Shown piece by piece: positions 6,518 through 8,937 of a stretch of 8,937 bases of DNA (its first letter is position 1; each line of letters starts with the position of its first letter). The notes under the pieces were generated by a model. It was not told the DNA's origin and ran no database searches. It saw only the letters and a list, made by a program, of their open reading frames with translations. The translations under genes and the position numbers were made by a program. The stretch is from Acidimicrobiaceae bacterium (GTDB lineage Bacteria; Actinomycetota; Acidimicrobiia; Acidimicrobiales; Ilumatobacteraceae): NCBI GenBank assembly GCA_003455715.1, contig DMQJ01000111.1, forward strand, positions 1-8,937, given 5' to 3'.

Positions 6518-7582
6518 GTGTCGGAACCTCGTCGGGCGAACGTGTTGGGCCTCGGGCTCATCGGTGGGTCGATCGCGCGCGCCCTCACCGACCGCGGGTG
6601 GCGAGTCAGCGGCGACGACCACAATCCCGACCGCGTCCGTACCGCGCAGACGATGGGCCTCATCGCCGCCGAGGGGCTGTGGCCCAACGCCGAGGTCACC
6701 TTCGTGGCCACTCCGGTGCTCACGGTGGCCGATCAGGCGAAGCGGGCCTTGGCCGAGACCACCGGTCTGGTCACTGATGTGGGCAGCGTGAAGGCGGCTG
6801 TTGTTGCCGCCATCGACGACCCCCGGTTCGTGGGCGGTCATCCCATGGCAGGCAGCGAACTCGAAGGGCTCGAGGGGGCCGACGGCAGCATGTTCGAAGG
6901 GGCCGTATGGGTGCTCACCCCCAGCGCCGCCACCGCCGACGCCACGTTTGCCGGAGTTGCCGCGGTCGTGGCCGAACTGGGCGCCGACGTGGTTGCGCTG
7001 CCGGCCGAGCGTCACGATCAGACGGTGGCGGTGGTCAGCCACGTACCGCACCTCACCGCCGCGACCCTCATGGGTCTTGCGAGTACCCGTGCGGAAGAAC
7101 ACGCTGCGCTGCTGCGCCTCGCAGCTGGCGGCTTCCGCGACATGACTCGTATTGCCAGCGGCCAACCCAACATCTGGCTCGACATCTGCGCCGAGAACCG
7201 CGACGCCATCCTCTCGGCGCTCGATGGGCTCATCGACGGGCTGCACGCCATGCGCCGCGTGGTCGACGCCGACGACCGCGAGGAGTTGTTCGCCCGTCTC
7301 TCGCTCGCGCGCGATGCTCGGGCCAACCTGCCGGTGCGTGGCGCCCGCCCGGGGGAGTTGGCCGAAGTGCGGATCCCCATTCCCGACCGCCCCGGTGCCG
7401 CTGCTGGCGTGTTCACCCTGGCCGCCGAACTTGGCGTCAACATCGCCAGCTTCGAGGTGGTACACAGCGTGGAAGGCAACCGTGGTGTCGCCGTCGTGTT
7501 GGTCGACGCTGCGGCCGCAGAGTTGTACCGCGGTGGGCTCATGGCTCGCGGCTACCGCCCAGCCGTGCAACGGTTGACCTGA
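6518..7582 (+). CDS. tyrA: Prephenate dehydrogenase with C-terminal ACT domain
   Basis: Oxidatively decarboxylates prephenate to 4-hydroxyphenylpyruvate, the step committing chorismate to tyrosine. The protein is 354 residues. The N-terminal Rossmann fold has GLGLIGGS at 11-18. Asp residues at 33-34 near the end of the second strand favour NAD over NADP. Substrate and catalytic motifs include DVGSVK (87-92), GGHPMAGSE (106-114), SHVPHL (174-179, containing the conserved catalytic His) and GGFRDMTRIASGQPNIWLDI (204-223). An ACT domain follows at about 281-345 (AEVRIPIPDRPGAAAGVFTL, LGVNIASFEVVHS), the usual place for feedback control by an amino acid, probably tyrosine. There is no chorismate mutase domain, so it is monofunctional. 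The GTG start at 6518 is six bases after the rluB stop, and the glycine-rich loop sits at the normal distance from it. The stop shares one base with the aroA ATG. Confidence 0.95.
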   Translation: MSEPRRANVLGLGLIGGSIARALTDRGWRVSGDDHNPDRVRTAQTMGLIAAEGLWPNAEVTFVATPVLTVADQAKRALAETTGLVTDVGSVKAAVVAAIDDPRFVGGHPMAGSELEGLEGADGSMFEGAVWVLTPSAATADATFAGVAAVVAELGADVVALPAERHDQTVAVVSHVPHLTAATLMGLASTRAEEHAALLRLAAGGFRDMTRIASGQPNIWLDICAENRDAILSALDGLIDGLHAMRRVVDADDREELFARLSLARDARANLPVRGARPGELAEVRIPIPDRPGAAAGVFTLAAELGVNIASFEVVHSVEGNRGVAVVLVDAAAAELYRGGLMARGYRPAVQRLT

Positions 7583-8850
7583 TGGACGTCTACCGAGTTG
7601 CGCCGCTCGGTGCTCCGCTCGACGCCGTGGTGCACGTGCCCGGCTCGAAGAGCGTGGCCAACCGCGCGCTCGTGTGCGCGGCCCTGGCCGACGGCGAGAG
7701 TGTGCTCACCAACGTTCCCGACGGTGACGACACCGAGGCGATGATCGACTGCCTGATGGCCCTCGGCTTGGCAGCCGAGCGCGACTCCGATGCAGTCACC
7801 ATCGACGGCGGACTCGGCCGATTCCGCCGTGGCCCGGTCACCTTGCCCACCCGGTTGGCCGGCACCACCTCCCGGTTCGTCACGGCACTCGCTGCGCTCG
7901 GGCCCGGCCCGTACACCATCGACGGTGCTCCGCCGTTGCGTCGGCGACCGATGGGTCCGCTGCACGACGCCCTGAGCTCGCTCGGTGTCTCCGTGAGTGC
8001 GGGTGAGTCACCCGGTCATCTACCGGTCACAGTCGAAGGCCCCGTCGATGTCACCGTCGACGAAGTGCAGTTGCGCGGCGACATCAGCAGCCAATACCTC
8101 ACGGCCCTGATGCTCATTGCGCCGTACCTGCCGAACGGGCTTCGCTTCGTCCTCACCACACCGCTGGTGTCGCGACCGTACGTGCGCATCACCGCAGCGG
8201 TGATGGCCGCCTTCGGCGTACCCGGGGTGGAAATGGGCGACCGCATCATCACGGTGCCGTCCGGCCGCTACCAGGCGCGCCGCTACGAGGTGGAGCCCGA
8301 CGCCAGTTCCGCCTCCTACCCGCTGGCGGCCGCCGCCATCTGTGGAGGCACGGTGCAGGTGCCAGGGCTCACGCATCAGTCGCTCCAAGGCGACGCACAG
8401 TTCCACCGCGTGCTCGAACGCATGGGGTGCGACGTGGCGCAGGACGCGACCGGTACTCGGGTGAGTCGCACCGGCGAACTTCGTGGCGTGGAGATCAACA
8501 TGGTCGACCTCAGCGACCTCGTGCCCACGCTGGCAGTGGTGGCCCCCTTCGCCAACGGTCGCACCGACATCCACGGCGTGGGCTTCATTCGCGGCAAGGA
8601 GAGCGACCGGCTCACCGATTTGTGTGCGGAGTTGCGGCGGGCGGGTATCGATGCCACCGACAACCCCGACGGGCTGGTGGTACAACCCAGCGTGCCGCGT
8701 TCGGCCACGCTCGCGACGCACCACGATCATCGCTTGGCCATGGCGTTCGCATTGGTGGGGCTGGGCGCGAGCGGCATCATCGTCGAAGATCCCGATGTGG
8801 TGACGAAGAGCTGGCCCGGCTTCTGGGACATGATCGAGGGCCTGCGATGA
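7582..8850 (+). CDS. aroA: 3-phosphoshikimate 1-carboxyvinyltransferase (EPSP synthase)
   Basis: Transfers enolpyruvyl from PEP to shikimate-3-phosphate, the sixth step of the shikimate pathway. The protein is 422 residues, typical of the family. Key motifs are VPGSKSVANRAL (19-30, with Lys23 and Arg28), LAGTTSRF (92-99, the PEP-binding loop, Gly94 where E. coli has Gly96), RGDISSQYLTALMLIAP (165-181) and DASSASYPLAAAAI (240-253). The C-terminal part has Asp312 (LSDLVPTL), GKESDRL with Glu340, and HHDHRLAMA (380-388), matching the catalytic Asp, Glu and His residues of E. coli AroA. The retained Gly in the loop resembles class I enzymes; I see no class II signature. The ATG at 7582 overlaps the tyrA stop by one base. 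A longer in-frame opening reaching back into tyrA has no homology support. Together with tyrA it forms an aromatic-biosynthesis pair. The stop overlaps the next ATG by four bases. Confidence 0.97.
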   Translation: MDVYRVAPLGAPLDAVVHVPGSKSVANRALVCAALADGESVLTNVPDGDDTEAMIDCLMALGLAAERDSDAVTIDGGLGRFRRGPVTLPTRLAGTTSRFVTALAALGPGPYTIDGAPPLRRRPMGPLHDALSSLGVSVSAGESPGHLPVTVEGPVDVTVDEVQLRGDISSQYLTALMLIAPYLPNGLRFVLTTPLVSRPYVRITAAVMAAFGVPGVEMGDRIITVPSGRYQARRYEVEPDASSASYPLAAAAICGGTVQVPGLTHQSLQGDAQFHRVLERMGCDVAQDATGTRVSRTGELRGVEINMVDLSDLVPTLAVVAPFANGRTDIHGVGFIRGKESDRLTDLCAELRRAGIDATDNPDGLVVQPSVPRSATLATHHDHRLAMAFALVGLGASGIIVEDPDVVTKSWPGFWDMIEGLR

Positions 8851-8937
8851 CGGCACGTTCGACGGTGGCAGCGTTCGACGTCGACGGCACCCTCACCGTC
8901 CGCGATTGCGTGCGGCCCTTCCTGCTTCGCGTCGGCG
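8847..8937 (+). CDS. HAD-superfamily (class IB-like) phosphatase, 3'-truncated by window edge
   Basis: Only the first 30 residues are in the window. They contain the HAD motif I, AAFDVDGTLTVRD, with the nucleophile Asp11, the general acid Asp13 and Thr15. The text after the motif (CVRPFLLRVG) resembles HAD-IB proteins related to SerB (the DxDGTLT...D...PFL pattern), a group that includes uncharacterised phosphatases and proteins fused or adjacent to PlsC acyltransferases. Substrate and full length are unknown. The ATG overlaps the aroA stop (ATGA), so it is probably the next gene in the scpA operon. A cytidylate kinase gene (cmk) often follows aroA in bacteria and could lie further downstream, but that is not visible. 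Confidence 0.8.
   Translation, partial: MTARSTVAAFDVDGTLTVRDCVRPFLLRVG

Noticed and set aside
5423..7570. 715-codon open frame on the minus strand across scpB, rluB and tyrA
   Set aside because: It is antisense to three genes with clear family motifs. Its translation is low-complexity, rich in His, Gly, Arg and Ala with no recognisable domain. Long empty antisense frames are expected at this GC content.
6907..7581. 225-codon in-frame upstream extension of aroA
   Set aside because: It lies wholly inside tyrA, is Arg/His-rich and non-homologous, and the aroA conserved region begins right after ATG 7582.
1..8937. A dif site or integrase attachment site linked to xerD
   Set aside because: No AT-rich 28-base dif-like imperfect palindrome, no direct repeats and no tRNA gene were found. 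The XerD here is a housekeeping gene.
1..8937. CRISPR, insertion sequence, riboswitch, T-box before trpS, or RNA genes
   Set aside because: Intergenic space totals under 100 bases. There are no regularly spaced repeats, and trpS has no leader long enough for a T-box.

Overview
This is a gene-dense, high-GC stretch of an actinobacterial chromosome with no sign of mobile DNA. It carries ten protein genes, two of them cut by the window edges, and essentially no intergenic space. The base composition, the GTG starts, the four-base stop/start overlaps and the gene order all point to Actinomycetota. The order pyrG - Nudix - xerD - ... - scpA - scpB - rluB matches the Mycobacterium tuberculosis order Rv1699-Rv1701 / Rv1709-Rv1711 as I remember it. 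The added tyrA-aroA pair and the missing parA-like gene suggest a deeper branch, perhaps Acidimicrobiia. That placement is inference.

Left block (1-3290, + strand): the 3' four-fifths of pyrG (CTP synthase), an ADP-ribose-pyrophosphatase-type Nudix hydrolase, an XerD-type tyrosine recombinase, and a small HD-domain protein of unknown role. The spacings (22-base gap, then two four-base overlaps) suggest one transcript. Middle (3292-4278, - strand): trpS (tryptophanyl-tRNA synthetase), convergent with the HD gene across one spacer base and divergent from scpA across 46 bases. Right block (4325-8937, + strand): scpA, scpB, an RluB-type pseudouridine synthase, tyrA (prephenate dehydrogenase with an ACT domain), aroA (EPSP synthase) and the start of a HAD-family phosphatase. 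These are joined by overlaps of 4 or 8 bases, a 6-base gap, and overlaps of 1 and 4 bases.

The genes are housekeeping: nucleotide synthesis and clean-up, chromosome dimer resolution and condensin loading (XerD, ScpA, ScpB), ribosome maturation (RluB), tRNA charging (TrpS) and aromatic amino acid synthesis (TyrA, AroA). I see no RNA genes, CRISPR, insertion sequences, riboswitches or convincing terminators. The most distinctive non-coding signal is the 46-base trpS/scpA divergent region. There each start codon is preceded, at exactly 7 nt, by a TANNNT -10-like box, which suggests back-to-back leaderless promoters. I did not find an undescribed system. The best second-look items are that promoter pair, the unassigned HD protein and the lineage-specific rearrangement of the xerD-scpA interval.
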